Shown: positions 10,125 to 21,344 of the stretch, one piece after another
Layout of the letters: each line of letters begins with the position of its first letter
Numbering within the stretch: position 1 is the stretch's first letter
Assembly (NCBI GenBank): GCA_029990175.1
Contig: JARKIP010000023.1
Location: 26,121,501 to 26,185,500 of the forward strand
Direction of reading: 5' to 3'
From: Petunia secreta
Lineage: Eukaryota > Streptophyta > Magnoliopsida > Solanales > Solanaceae
DNA: 64,000 nucleotides
The notes under the pieces: generated by a model
Told to the model about the DNA's origin: nothing
Seen by the model: only the letters and a program-made list of their open reading frames with translations
Database searches by the model: none
Program-made: the position numbers and the translations under genes

Positions 10125-11806
10125 GGCTCCAATTCCTAGCTCCATTCCATGGTAGGTAAAAGGATATAGCTTCATGTCATCAACAGGTTAAGGTGTCACC
10201 AAGTTCTGAATATGCTCACGATTCATGGCTTTCACCTTGTTCGTCCGGTTCAGCTAGATTGCTGTTGCAATGCCTCATCGGCTGCTAGCTATGGAATACC
10301 CAAGGGAAGAATCATCCTTGAGGTAGGTTCCTAACTCAGACCCTCTCGTCTTTGATAATCTCCCAATTGCGCTTGAACATCTGCGGGGTTGTACACTCCC
10401 GTTTGGCCAGGGGGCTAGAAGCAGATCTTCGAGTCTACTTGATGGGAGGGGAGAAGGTTTCGCCTGTGCTCAGATGCTTCTGAGGTTCTTTGTTGTTGAC
10501 CGGACGTCCAAGCCCTATCTATATTAGCGAATATGCGTCGAAGATTGCTCGGGCTGACATATCTTCTTATGCCTAGGAGATCTTTGGGTTGCTTATCAGC
10601 TTCCAGCTACAATCTAGTTGAAGTGGCTTCGACCATGCAAATTTAGAGGAACTTGTAGTTTTAACCTTTTTAGTTTCTTTAAGAATATCTGGAATGAACA
10701 GTGTTGTATTCGAAAGAACTTGATTGAATATTATGATCCTATGGGTTGTTGATATTAATGAAACAGTCATTCATCAATATTTTATATGTACTTGCATAGT
10801 TCCTTGTAATGTAGTAAAGCGGCATATATTTATGTGCCTGTCTGGACTAGTGTCTTTTAAAGACGGATGTGGACACTGTTGGGTGCTTCATTTACATCAG
10901 TAATAGGGGGATTATATCGCGTCTGTGATAGACGACTTTTTTGCGCCCACAGAGGGACGACTTTAGCCCTTGATATGTAACGAGGCATTTTTGTGTTCCC
11001 AACAGAACGTCATTGCTTGTTTACTTGAGTATTCTAAGACTTTCTTGTACTATGCGAGCGGGCATCTCCACCGGCATGCCGGTGCAATTTTGTTGAATTG
11101 ACAATTTCAACTTACGAAGTAATGCCTTGTAGCTGAATTAGAAGTGATCTATCATTAAGTAAGTAGTTTACCATACTTTAATTTGTCACAAAAAGTGAGT
11201 GTATTACTTCAACTTAAGTTGTGCCAGAGCTATAAATAGTTGGAGAATAAATGGACGTGATTGCAAAACTGACTAAATAGAATAGTAGTTTTATTAATAG
11301 AAGATGGGTGCTAGGCCTGAATTGTTGTGGGTGAACACCCGTAACATGATTGATAAGTATGAAAATAATATAATCAAGATTCAAAAAGAAACTAAGCGGA
11401 ATGGTTGCTGCTTCTTTCGCACCTTTGGGAGGTTCTTTATGCACGCAAAAATTTAATTCCCGGGAGGCCTGGAAGCATCCTCGAGGCTCTTTTGTTAGGG
11501 GTATTGAATACTAAGATGTGACCCGTGGGCTACTGATCACCCGATGATATAACTCACCATTGATCAAACAATAATGAATTGCCTCCCTCCGGCTTTCTGC
11601 CTTGTCTTATGGGAGTGCTCACTTCTCCAAGAAGTGTCGGCTACTAATCACCCGATGATATAACTCATGATTGATCAAACCATAATGAACCGCCTGACTC
11701 CGCTTTTACCTGTAAATCCGGAATACAAATGTCCTATGCGATAATAATCTCATTCGGTCGATCGACCACTAACCGGGGCCGCTATAGAGAATGATCTCCC
11801 TGGTAC
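10125..11806. other. LARD1 spacer between extra ORF and RNase H remnant
   Basis: No ORF in either strand is convincing. Several blocks are shared with LARD2 60395-62129: GATTCATGGCTTTCACCTTG (10223-10242), a block around ATTAATGAAA and GTCATTCATCAAT (10755-10776), and a block on TATGCGA and GGCATG (11050-11080). The middle block could be the 3' UTR of the antisense transcript, but no polyadenylation evidence can be read with certainty. Confidence 0.5.
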
Positions 11807-12470
11807 CTAATATTTAGGCTGAGCTTGAATTATGGCTTCATATTTTGTTTCAATTCTTAGACTATTTGTAGCCTTGCAGAAGAGCTCCCCGGTAGATGTT
11901 TTAATCCATAAATCAAAGTTATCTTTATTTCCTCTGAGGTCCACATCTGTATAGATTACCAAGTGCCGGGGTTCGATGACCTCTCCGCTCTTGATCGACA
12001 CCTCTTCTTTCGATGCTAATTTGCCCACAAAATCTGTGGTGAACCTTCCAAAGCTTGTGATCGGGCGGTTGCTCGTGGTTGATAAGTGATATCATTTTCT
12101 GCTAGCTCCTCGGCCCATCTTGCCGACCTCTTTGAGAGTCCAGATCTGGACATAATGTTCTGGAATGGTATGGACGAAATCATACTGACCTATGATTAAG
12201 GAAATAGGGACAAAGTCCTCTTGTTGCCATGACTACGGCCGCAACGAACTGATCTGGTAATGAGAGTCGTCAGTCCGCCTATAGGAATCCCTTACTGGAA
12301 TATTTTACAGGGAACTGTCTCCCATTTTATTGTCGTACTACGACCGCTTTCCATTCTATTTCTGAGATTGTGACGTATAGAAGCAGGTGCTCTGCCGGGA
12401 TTTGTTAGTTATAGTCGGAAGCTGCAGAAGATGCATCTTTATTGGGGTAAGAACCTGGCAGCAATGTATT
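11807..12470 (-). pseudogene. LARD1 RNase H remnant
   Basis: Minus strand. Near 12440-12400 there are degenerate RNase H tether words (AEHLLLYVTISE, then NGRQFPVKY), followed toward 11807 by STGELFCKATNSLRIETKYE, which corresponds to the 'nNeaEYEA' part of a gypsy RNase H. Stops interrupt the reading. RT is missing between protease and this region; LARD2 shows the same junction more clearly (63001-62594). Confidence 0.6.
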
Positions 12471-12689
12471 GGCCACAAAGGTTCCTCCTAATTTACTAAT
12501 ACTTCAAAGAGCTGATAACATAATTCTGCTACCTTGGGATTATGTAACTCATCTCCGACACCCATTCCCTCGGCTCCCGGACCGCTATTCTGGCCTTCCG
12601 TTCAATAGACCCATCTCAGAGAGACTCTTCATCGATCATATTTACTTTGGCTATGGGCCCTTCATGGAAGCTTTTTCCAGGTACAAGGC

Positions 12690-13060
12690 AGCTTTTAGAC
12701 AAGGACCGCTCACTCAGTAAGTCGCTGATTCTTCTTGAGGTCAAGTATCTGAAGACTTGATGAAGTGTTGAGGGTACTTCCTTTACGCTGTGTATCCACG
12801 GTCGTCCCCGTATGACATCATATGAATTACTGCATGCTAGTACCTGAAAAATGTGTAATGCTCGTCACGCTCGAAATATGAACCGACAAAGCTAATTCTC
12901 CGATAGGTTTTTCACAAAGGCCGTTGAATCCGGTTATCTTGCAAGGGCTCAGAATCATCTGGTAGTGCTTTCCTGCCTTCTGTAATACTTCCCTCCAGAT
13001 GATGTTAATGTTGCTCCCTAGGTCGATTACAGCCCGCTCGATCTAGAGGTCAAGCACCTT
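12690..13060 (-). pseudogene. LARD1 protease remnant
   Basis: Minus strand. The words RGRPWIHSVKEVPSTLHQV and FRYLT match the LARD2 stretch LGRPWKHRTKGIPSILHQ, a conserved region after the active site of Tat-type retropepsins. Upstream, the active-site neighbourhood reads IDLGSNINIIW, a D-L-G variant of the aspartic protease motif. Stops make it non-functional. Confidence 0.6.
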
Positions 13061-14417
13061 GATTGGACAATGAGTGCGCCTTGGTGTTTCCCTTCCTCTT
13101 CCACTGGGCTGAACGCAACCAGACTAGCAACTAGTTCGGGCATTTTAGTCCCCCAAGGTATAACTGATCCACACGCTGCGAAGATCGCGTTGACGCTTCG
13201 GTTGCCTTCAGGGTCTGGTGCTCTCGATCTTCTTGCTCCTTCTTCAGTCAAGTCCTTGAGGTGACCCTCCTCCAATAAATGCTCCATTTCTAACATCACG
13301 GCCTTGCATTCGATCGTGGCATGGCCATTACTTCGATGAAAATCGCATTAAGCTATTGAGTTCCTCCCGATCGCTCTTTTTTAGTGAGCGGCCACCGTAC
13401 TTTTGGACCTAATTTCTCAGAGTGATTGGCGAGCAGATCTATGGCGTTGACCCACAGTCCAAAGTCGTTGAAATTGCGTTGCTCTGCATGTTTCTCCTGA
13501 GGCCTAGTTCCCCGAGAATTGCTTGGCTTCCCGGTTCTTGCTTGAATTTGAGTTTTTCCATTTATTCTCTTTTCATCACCTTCACCCTCTAGGGATGGAC
13601 TTCATGCTCACTTCCATCGTTCAACATTAGATTTTTGGGAGTGCTCTGGCTTAAGGCAGAGTTTTCAGTGTACCTCTGATATAAAGCACTCATGTTGACA
13701 CACGCTGTTGTGTTAAAGTCCACTTCAACTCGCTAGTGGCTAATGAACCTCTGGAATTCAGGCTTTTGCCAAAGGCTACAATAGAAATGTTATCAGGAAC
13801 TGAGGAAGCTCCATGCATTTCCACAGAAATATTTTCAAGTAGTCCTTCAGCAGCTCGTTGTCCTGCTGTCCGATCTCGAAGATATCTTCCATGTGTTTTT
13901 CCCAGTTGCGAGCTCCAAAGTGTGCCTTCTTGAACAAATCTCGCATCTCAGTGAATGAAACGATTGACCGCATGGGTAGCTGAGTGTACCATGCGATGAC
14001 ACCTTTAGTCTAGATTGAGCCAAATCTCTTTACCAGAGCGGATTGGGTTTCTTCTTCAAAAATCTCATTCCTCTTGATAGTTGTATAGTATGCAGCGATA
14101 TGCTTATCTGGATCAGTGGTTCTGTCATATTTAAGGTTATCTGGCAGGCGAAAATACTTTGGTACACGGACCGGTGCAGCACCAGCTTTATACGCATGTT
14201 TGTAGAACTTTTGCTTATCTACTGTGGTAACCTGAAGTGGAGCACTTGGTACGTTACCAATCCAATCATGGATAGTCTTTATCTCTTTCAGGATGTCTTG
14301 AATAACATGTATTCTTTTTAGATTTTGGTTATTGACTGTTGTCGAACTTCCAAGGGCAGCATCCATGTTGAGCCTGCGATTAGGAATAGATGCTGGTGAT
14401 TCATTTACGGGTGGCAA
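13061..14417 (-). pseudogene. LARD1 gag
   Basis: Minus strand, starting just inside the primer-binding site. The first part (14417-14010) contains VPKYFRLPDNLKYDRTTDPD, typical of the start of the retrotransposon gag domain. A TAG stop follows, then the same frame continues (13973-13776) with DLFKKAHFGARNW and an arginine-poor version of the 'R-R.NESL.DY..RF' motif (GQQDNELLKDYLKIF). Near 13300 a degenerate zinc-finger region is followed by LEMEHLLEEGHLKDL, matched in LARD2 by IEIEHLLKEGDLKDL. The protein would build the particle; stops and frame changes make this copy inactive. Confidence 0.7.
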
Positions 14418-14750
14418 TGCTGATCATTGAGATGATCCAATAGATATTACTCCCAATTTTTTGGTCATGCCTTCGACTGTGTTGGCTTAGTTCTGCCCTG
14501 CCCGTTCTGATAGAGTTTTGAGGAGATCAACAAAGAAACTTTTGAACTCAGAATTAACTCCTCATGATTGATCGTCCTCGCCGTTGTTGGCTATGTTGAC
14601 TGGTTCCTTGGCAGGGTCCTTTGATTGATTGTTAGGACCATTAGGATCTCTTGCAGAATCTTCTGCCGAGTTGGTGGTGTTCTTTGGAACGTTGTCGTTG
14701 TTGTCTGTCATGACTGTGTCTTTTCCCTTGTAGACATCTACAATTGCCTA

Positions 14751-14769
14751 GGCCCCACGGTGGGCGCCA
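14751..14769 (-). other. LARD1 primer-binding site
   Basis: Just inside the 5' LTR the minus strand reads TGGCGCCCACCGTGGGGCC, a tRNA-complementary site of the kind seen in Tat-lineage elements. The LTR begins three bases away. Confidence 0.75.
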
Positions 14770-14772
14770 AAT

Positions 14773-15209
14773 TGTTTAGGCCTAAATTTGGTCATTTAGG
14801 TAAAATAATTTAATTTGTTAGAGGGTCACAAGAAATATAGTAAATATTGAGAAAAAGTAAGTAAATATTGAGAGAAAAATAATAAGCAAGAAAGTAATAA
14901 TCTTATTCTTTGAGAATAACTGGATTCGATGTGAACCGCTTGATGGATAATATAACGAGAGGAGAGGTATTTATAGTAGAGAATTGCCTATAAACTCAAC
15001 GTGGTGGTATATAAAAAACCCTTGCTAGGAGATTGTAACCCTAAGGTGGCGGGATGTATACCATGCATCCTACGCTCATACCGGCTTAGCGGTCGTGGCT
15101 TAAGGAGCAGGCGTGTATCTTTTGTGCCAGGTGACTTATAGGCTAAGTATAATCTCGCCAGCTGGACTCGTATCCCCATAATAGTAGATGGTATATTTTT
15201 GCCCACACA
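14773..15209 (-). repeat. LARD1 5' LTR
   Basis: 437 bp, beginning TGTTTAGGCC and ending CCCACACA on the plus strand, followed by the AGTTG target duplication. It matches the left LTR (8890-9368) except for a net deletion of about 40 bp near 14975 and scattered substitutions, indicating an old insertion. Confidence 0.85.
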
Positions 15210-15214
15210 AGTTG

Positions 15215-15362
15215 TTGGGTATATATTTTGCCTTTTATTTATATCTTTTCTAAGCTTTATTTCATACTTTATGCTAAGTTAACGTCTATAGGGTTTGCCC
15301 GACGAGTCTTGGGATGGATTTCAGGCGCTCACATGGCCTAGCCAAAAATCTGGGTCTTGTCA
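15215..15362 (+). repeat. Tekay-1 5' LTR, second part
   Basis: The LTR resumes after LARD1 and ends GGGTCTTGTCA. It contains GGGTTTGCCCGACGAGTCTT, clearly homologous to the reverse complement of the solo LTR start near 15600-15670 (GGGTTCGCCCGACGGGTCTA). Confidence 0.75.
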
Positions 15363-15380
15363 GTTTGTATCATAGCCCAG
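15363..15380 (+). other. Degenerate primer-binding site of Tekay-1
   Basis: TTTGTATCATAGCCCAG directly after the LTR resembles the initiator-Met site TGGTATCAGAGCCC found intact in Tekay-2 (43561-43578). Confidence 0.65.
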
Positions 15381-15599
15381 TTTAGAGTCTTTTGAGATCA
15401 TGAAATGTCTAGTAGAGTCTTGCTGATTGCAAAGAGATGTCTGTACCTATCTAGGAGAGGCTATGGTGGAATTTAGGCAGTTTCCTTTTCTTCCTTCTTG
15501 ATCATGCATAGGTCATCTTATGTGAAGTGAAATTCTCTCCGTTAACTCGATCACAACAATGGTGAGGACTCGTGCGGCTGCACAACGTGAGGCAGATGA

Positions 15600-17762
15600 T
15601 GACACGACCCGGAATCCGGTTAGGCCGTGCGGGCACCCGACATCCTCCCCTAGACCCGTCGGGCGAACCCTTACCAATTAAATTAGGAAAATAAATATAA
15701 TAGTTCATAAATAAGGACAAGACTAAAAAAAAACACACACAGACATATTGACACTTCTAAGCTGTACAAAAAAAATTACAGCTAACTACCCAACATACTA
15801 AGTTTAGGGCTATCCAGACTAGACATCGACAATCAGAAATACATCCTGTTGCAGCGTGCAACCCGATCCATATATTCATACTGTTGCAGCGTGCATCCCG
15901 ATTCGTATATTTATACTGTTGCGGCGTGCAACCCGATCCGATCCATGTATTTATATTGTCGCGACGTGCAACCCGGGATATGAGCCAGAGATATATAGGC
16001 AAACTGAGATACGATGCTCTTGCTCCAGGGGCGGAATCCTCCTACCCTCAATATGATGCAATAGAGCGGAATCCTCCTGCTCCGAGGGCGGAATCCACCT
16101 ACCCTCAATATGATGCAATGGAGCGGAATCCTCCTGCTCCGAGGGCGGAATCCTCCTACCCTCAATATGATGCAATGGAGCGGAATCCTCCTGCTCCGAG
16201 GGCGGAATCCTCCTACCCTCAATATGATGCAATGGAGCGGAATCCTCCTGCTCCGAGGGCGGAATCCTCCTACCCTCAATATGATGCAATGGAGCGGAAT
16301 CCTCCTGCTCCGAGGGCGGAATCCTCCTACCCTCAATATGATGCAATGTGCATACGAATGCAACATGATGCAATAATAACCCATCACCAGTGCGGGACTC
16401 TCATCGACAGCTGGAAAGTATATACCAACTCACAGCCAAAGTACAATACTCAGATTCTCAATGCAATACCAATAACAGGACATAATATATCATATAGAAT
16501 ATAAATTCAAAGCTAAGGCGTAATGAGTACACCTATCGGCAGCTACACACGTAAGGAACATGTGGTAGAAAATCCACGAGGCCTGGTGCCTCAAAAGAAA
16601 TGGATATAAACACTTACCTTGTTACAAAGTTAGCATTGCTAATCAATAACCGCTTTTATCCTTTGGTTCCATTGCCAAACGATCCCACTGTGTTCAATAA
16701 GCAGAAAAATATATCACATTAGGCTAAAGGCTTCATTCCTCACATCTTAGGGCAATCCAGGTAGGAACCTGATACCCTATTCGCATACGCAATACGCAGG
16801 CCAGGCCTATGTACAGGGTTTAAGGTCACATAACCAAACCCTAAATAAATTATATTTATATGTTGCCCATAACTCACTAAGTACGAATATATAATCAATT
16901 CCATAATCGGGGTCCATTTGACCCTTTAAACTATTAATTGAACTTATTAGAATGATGTCTAATATCCCAATTTTTACCGTAAAAATATATTCAAACACAC
17001 GTAATAAGCTAAGATAATATATTAGGATCATTACCTGAATGTTTCAGGGTGAAAATTCTACTTTTCTCCGGTCCCTTTTCTTATTTTCTAGCATTTTTTC
17101 CTTGCTTCGTGTCCGCTTCTTATTCTGTATCGTTTTTGCGTGAATTCTCTGTTTCTGCGTGAAATCGTACTACTTAAATGTCAAGGGGTTAGATCCCTTG
17201 ACCACCGCCTACTTTATATATTTTGTCTTTTTGACATTTTTCTCTTTTTTTTTTTTGTTTTCTTTTATTATATTTTCTTTTCTTAACGAAAATTAAAACG
17301 GTGCCCTACGATATTCAAAATAGTTCCAACTTTTGCATACGATTTATAAAAAATATATGTAACATACTCGCGAAGGCGGATCTCAAATTGGACTCCCGAA
17401 ACTCAAGATGCGAATTTAAATAGAAAAAGTCAAATTATTTAACTTTCGGTATTTTAGCGGAAACTAGCCGAACAACATCGAAATTCACTTTCGAAAGTTT
17501 AAAAAAATCACAAATAATCATACGAACCTAACGGCGCTTTCGAATTTCGAATCGAAGCTCATTCGGCAAAACCGAGCTCGAAAATCTCTTTTTAATATTT
17601 ATTGCCAATAAAAACTGAAACCTTCTTCCGATGCCTACCAAACGAGGTCTGATTTAGCTCAAATTTTACATACAGGTTCTAATGGACATTAGGAATATTT
17701 TAAAATTATTGGCACGCCAATCGGAGTCCTAACTTCCGAAATGACTGACCGAGGTCGTTTCA
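15600..17762 (-). repeat. Solo LTR A (Tekay family), with perfect TSD
   Basis: The plus strand reads TGACACGACCCGG... ending GACCGAGGTCGTTTCA, flanked by GATGA on both sides (15595-15599 and 17763-17767). There is no internal region, so the element was reduced to one LTR by recombination between its LTRs. It is 2163 bp; the homologous LTR C at 43580 is 2544 bp, the difference being mostly a ~414-bp deletion here. It contains the 57-bp tandem array 16024-16346. It is antisense to the Tekay-1 gag that it interrupts. Confidence 0.9.
16024..16346. repeat. 57-bp tandem repeat inside solo LTR A
   Basis: About five and a half copies of a 57-bp unit containing GAGCGGAATCCTCCTGCTCC and GGCGGAATCCTCCTACCCTC; the unit is itself an imperfect internal duplication of GCGGAATCCTCCT. 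The unit length is 19 codons, so long frames stay open on both strands; these are not proteins. The same array is in LTR B (37756-38041) and LTR C (44485-44771). Confidence 0.95.
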
Positions 17763-19140
17763 GATGAGCTATAGGCAGCACCTGCTATGCCAGCTGCTCC
17801 ATATAGTAGAGGTGTCGGGTGTGGTACAGGTCGAGGTATAGGTCATGGTCGAGATGGAGGTAGAGCTGCCCAGGCCGTAAGTGTTGTGGATCGTGCTGAT
17901 GATCCAGTTATTGAGGCCCAACAAGAGGCCCCAGCAGCGCCAGTTTCTGAGAGGTAGGGTGACCCGACATTTTTTGTTACTCCAGCCTTGTAGGATTCGT
18001 TTATGAGATCTTTTATCAGTTAATTGCCTCAGATAGCTCCATAGGTTGTCGTTGATGCTTGTGCTTAGGTTTAAGGAGCTCCAACCATAGCTCACAATGT
18101 TTCTCAGGCAGTCCGTGCTCTAGAGGCAGGAGGTTTTGTGCCTCAAGTTTTTTTAGGCCGGTCAGGCGCCAGGAGGTTCCATTTGGGAACCCGAAGATTT
18201 TATATCATTTTACCAGGTTGCAGCCGCCGACTTTTGTAGGTCGTTCGTCAGAGAATTCTCGGTAATTCTTAGATCGTATCCAGTGTATATTGGAGGCTCT
18301 AGGTTATTTGGAGAAGTATATACTATACATTTTTTCAGCTCTGGGTACACCCCTGCGTGGTGGACTATACTTCTTTTAGGTAGGGAGGGCTTGCCTAATT
18401 TGACTTTGATTTAATTTTCTCGCAGGTTTATGGAAATCCCTTGAAGCAAGCTGGACGAGAAGCTTTGTCAGTTCGAGAGAATAGAGTAGGGGAACATGTT
18501 TATGTCTGATTGTAAGATTCGGTTCTCGGATATGTCCTGTTATGCTCCAGACTTAGTTCGTAAGCCTTGAGAGTGAGTCAGGAGATTCATTAATGGGCGA
18601 ATTCCTTCCTTGAGGTCTAGCAAGGCTCGAGAGACTGAGGCTGGCACTTTTTTGGATATTACTGCTGATATTACTCGTAGATATGAAGCTTATCATAAAT
18701 TGGAGAAGAAGAGCTGGAGCAGGAGAGAAAAAGATCATGTGGTCCTTGTGGGCATCTAGTACCTCGTCTAGAGGTAAGAAATTTCATTATCAAGGGAGGC
18801 TACCTGTTAGGCGATCTCAGCCTTCGGTGCATAGTATTTAGATTGCGCATGTTCCTCTTCAAAGTCGATTTCAGTCCTCATGATCAGCTGCAATATGAGT
18901 AGTGTGGATATTCTTTTGGGTGTTTCATCTGTCAGGATCCCAGTCATTATGAAAAGGATTGTTGTCTACTTCAGTAGAGAGAAAGTCGTCCTTTTCTTCG
19001 CCCTCAGGCACCTCTGCAGTCTCAAGGTATTTTATCTGGATCTTAGCCAGCTCGAGGTGCACCACCTTTAGGTAGAAGTCGTGGGCTTAGTACTAGTGGT
19101 CCCTCTAGAGGCGGTCATCAGAGTAGCGGGTCAGCTCAGC

Positions 19141-19909
19141 CGCAAATGAAATTTTATACATTACCAGCCAGGCTGGATGTTGAGGCATCCAATGTAGTTG
19201 TGGATCAACCTATTATTAACTATCTCCCTATTTTGCTATGGGTTTCTATGTCGATTATATGTATGCCCACACCTTTTCTATATTTCTACTCCTGTCGAAT
19301 ATTCTATTGTGGTAAATCGAGTCTATCCAGCATGTACTATATCCTTTGGGGGTCTGAGACCGTGGCGGACATTTTAGTTCTAGATATGGTGAATTTTGAT
19401 GTTATCAATTATATGGACTGGATGATGTCATGTCATGCCACTCTGGATTGCCATTCAAAGTCAGTCTGGCTTTCTCTTCCTGATTCGGTGCTGGTGGTAT
19501 TACAGGGTTCTCATTTGCCACCCATGGGGCATATTATTTCCTTCCTGATGGTGAAGCAGTTGATGGACAAAGGGTGTTTCATCATATCTCGCCTTGGTCT
19601 GAGATACCAGTATGAAGATTCTATTCCTTGACTTTTTTCTTATTGTAAGGGAGTTTCCTAACGTGTTTTTGGATGATCTGCCAAGACTTCCTCCTGATCG
19701 GGAGATCGAGTTTGGCATTGATATTGTGCAAGACTTAGTCGAAATTTATTCCTCATTATCGCATGGCTCCGTCTGAATTGTAGGATTTAAATGAGCAGTT
19801 GCAGACATTGCTAGATAAGGGATTTATTAGTCTGAGTGATTCTCCTTAGGGAGCTCCTGTATTGTTCGTGAAGAAGAAAGATGGGAGTATGCAGATTTGT
19901 ATCGACTAT
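19141..19909 (+). pseudogene. Tekay-1 protease and truncated start of RT
   Basis: FYTLPARLDVEASNVVVD resembles the linker before the Tekay protease. Further words, in shifting frames, match the protease and its C-terminal extension. Then VREFPNVFLDDLPRLPPDRE and, at 19850-19905, VKKKDGSMQICIDY, the first conserved block of gypsy RT. The sequence ends there at the Athila1 LTR. Several frameshifts and stops: inactive. Confidence 0.75.
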
Positions 19910-21172
19910 TGTCGCTCCAAACGCACACGCAAGTATACGCGGTCGATCAAGTAATAAAGTGATAAGAAAGTATCGTTCCCACGAGGACTATTGATTAACT
20001 ATTAACTAGACAAACTTCAATTCAAGTATTGTTCAAGAGAGTTTAACCAGATTTCAAGTTGTGTTTAATTAACTAATTTACTAAAAGTAATTGAAGTAAA
20101 TGGAATCAAGACAATTCAAGAATTTTAGATATCAGTGAGAGGGAATATTCCAGGATTATGGGACGATCACCAATCCAGTTGCACTCATCCACTGATTGAA
20201 TTAATTTTACTTATCTGAGTTGCTAATCACAAGGTTAGTTATACTCACAGAGCTCTTTCGATACCCTGCTCGCCTATTCAAGCTAACCTAACGCTTATAT
20301 GTCTATGGAATTAGAATTAACAAGAATGCATGTGCTTCTCTTGTAAACGGATTAAGCGTGACTGTTAGGTATATTTCTATCCTAACCGCGAAACTATTTC
20401 CCGATGCCCGGGTTCAGGAACACGCTTTATTTAATTCTATTGCAACCTACGGTTTCCACTTTCGAGTTCAGCCTTAGGTTCATGGATAGTACTTAACAAC
20501 TGGCCAGGAAATCAAGTAATTCAGCGCAGAATTAAATAAACAACTCAATCTGATAAATTTAATAGAACTCAACCAACTTCAGAGTACAACTTTCATGGTT
20601 AACCCATAACCCTAGAATAATAGAGTTTAGCTACTCATAGGCAAGTTTGCTTTCTCACAAAATAATTTAGAATTCATGAAACAATAAAGTGGAAAGAAGA
20701 ATTACAAATCAATTGATGAATCTTGGTTCTCTAGCCTCTACTATGGTTCTTGCCTCCAAAAATACGTAATAAAATCGGAAAAAACGTTCTAAGGGTTTTA
20801 TTTTTTGAATACACTAAGTGGAAAACGTTTTTGGCCTCTCCCAAGTCGGCTAGGACAAATTTCCAGTGCAAACACTGGCTCATGCCTCGCGCCACCCGCT
20901 GTTTGCACTGCTGCTCCTTTGTTTTCTTTAATTCTTGCTCTTCCATGGCGAAACACTGATCCATGCGAAGCATGGATGGCTGTATGCGCTGCCCCTTCCT
21001 TGTTTTTGTCCCAATTAAGCTCTAGTTTCCCTCATTTCATTCCTATAACATTCAAACATCTCAGGTTTGCAATGTATCTCAATTTGATCATTATTGGGCA
21101 CAAAATACACGGAAAATAACTCAAAAGCTGTAGAGAATCGACGCCGAGACATAAGATATACGCCCAACATCA
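19910..21172 (-). repeat. Athila1 3' LTR
   Basis: 1263 bp, beginning TGTCGCTCCAAACGCACACG and ending CCCAACATCA. It matches the Athila2 LTRs (TGTTGCTCCCAACGC...) at both ends and at blocks such as 'cccgatgcccgggttca', but is clearly diverged. The flanking bases ACTAT (19905-19909) would be the left half of the target duplication. A hairpin-rich block lies at 20868-20985. Confidence 0.85.
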
Positions 21173-21186
21173 ACACCCCACACTTA
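21173..21186 (-). promoter_or_regulatory. Athila1 polypurine tract
   Basis: The minus strand reads TTAAGTGTGGGGTGT directly before the LTR end; Athila2 has the near-identical TCAAGTGTGGGGTGG at 48898-48912. Confidence 0.7.
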
Positions 21187-21344
21187 ACCTTTGTTCGTCC
21201 CCGAACAAACAAACCCAACACACCTATACTCAAGAACTTCAAGGAAGCGCACCTGTGAAATAGGTTGATACCAACAATTAGCTACTAGACATACAAGCAC
21301 ACAACTCCCCATATTTGCACACCACACATTTAGAAAACAAGGAT

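Larger units (their letters stand above)
8890..15209 (-). mobile_element. LARD1: Tat-like non-autonomous gypsy element
   Basis: A 6.3-kb minus-strand element with two LTRs and a perfect 5-bp target duplication AGTTG (8885-8889 and 15210-15214). In element order it has a 5' LTR (right), a primer-binding site, gag, protease, an RNase H remnant, an antisense promoter with a small ORF, a polypurine tract and a 3' LTR (left). RT and integrase are absent. It sits in the LTR of Tekay-1. The organisation resembles Tat-lineage gypsy elements, some of which are known to carry extra ORFs near the 3' LTR in either orientation. LARD2 is a second copy with the same architecture. Confidence 0.85.
15559..19140 (+). 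pseudogene. Tekay-1 gag, split by a solo LTR and riddled with stops
   Basis: The start reads MVRTRAAAQREADD, a typical Tekay-type gag beginning, 197 bp after the LTR. It is interrupted after about 13 codons by the solo LTR 15600-17762 and continues at 17763 with an Ala/Gly/Arg-rich stretch (RGVGCGTGRGIGHGRDGG). Further on, QAGREALSVRE and the region around 18630-18700 (ETEAGTFLDITADITRRYEA) are degenerate capsid words. The C-terminal Ser/Gly-rich part lies near 19090-19140 with no intact zinc knuckle. Many stops and frame changes: inactive. Confidence 0.65.
7186..19909 (+). mobile_element. Tekay-1: broken Ty3/gypsy (Tekay-like) element
   Basis: A plus-strand element: a 5' LTR (7186-8889 continued at 15215-15362), a degenerate initiator-Met primer-binding site, a broken gag starting at 15559, then protease and the start of RT up to 19909. 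It is interrupted twice: by LARD1 in the LTR and by a solo LTR of its own family in gag. At 19909 the reading stops inside RT, where the Athila1 LTR begins. No continuation of RT, RNase H, integrase or a 3' LTR was found further right, so the 3' half is lost. LTR family and gag/PR style point to the Tekay (Del) chromovirus lineage; no chromodomain is present to test this. Confidence 0.75.

Noticed and set aside
16024..16346. CRISPR-like array
   Set aside because: Direct tandem units without unique spacers, in a plant LTR.
15884..16504. Long plus- and minus-strand open frames with 19-residue repeats (also at 37755-38186 and 44406-44915)
   Set aside because: They arise from the 57-bp tandem array, whose unit is divisible by three, inside LTRs; frames are open on both strands and have no start context or conserved family.
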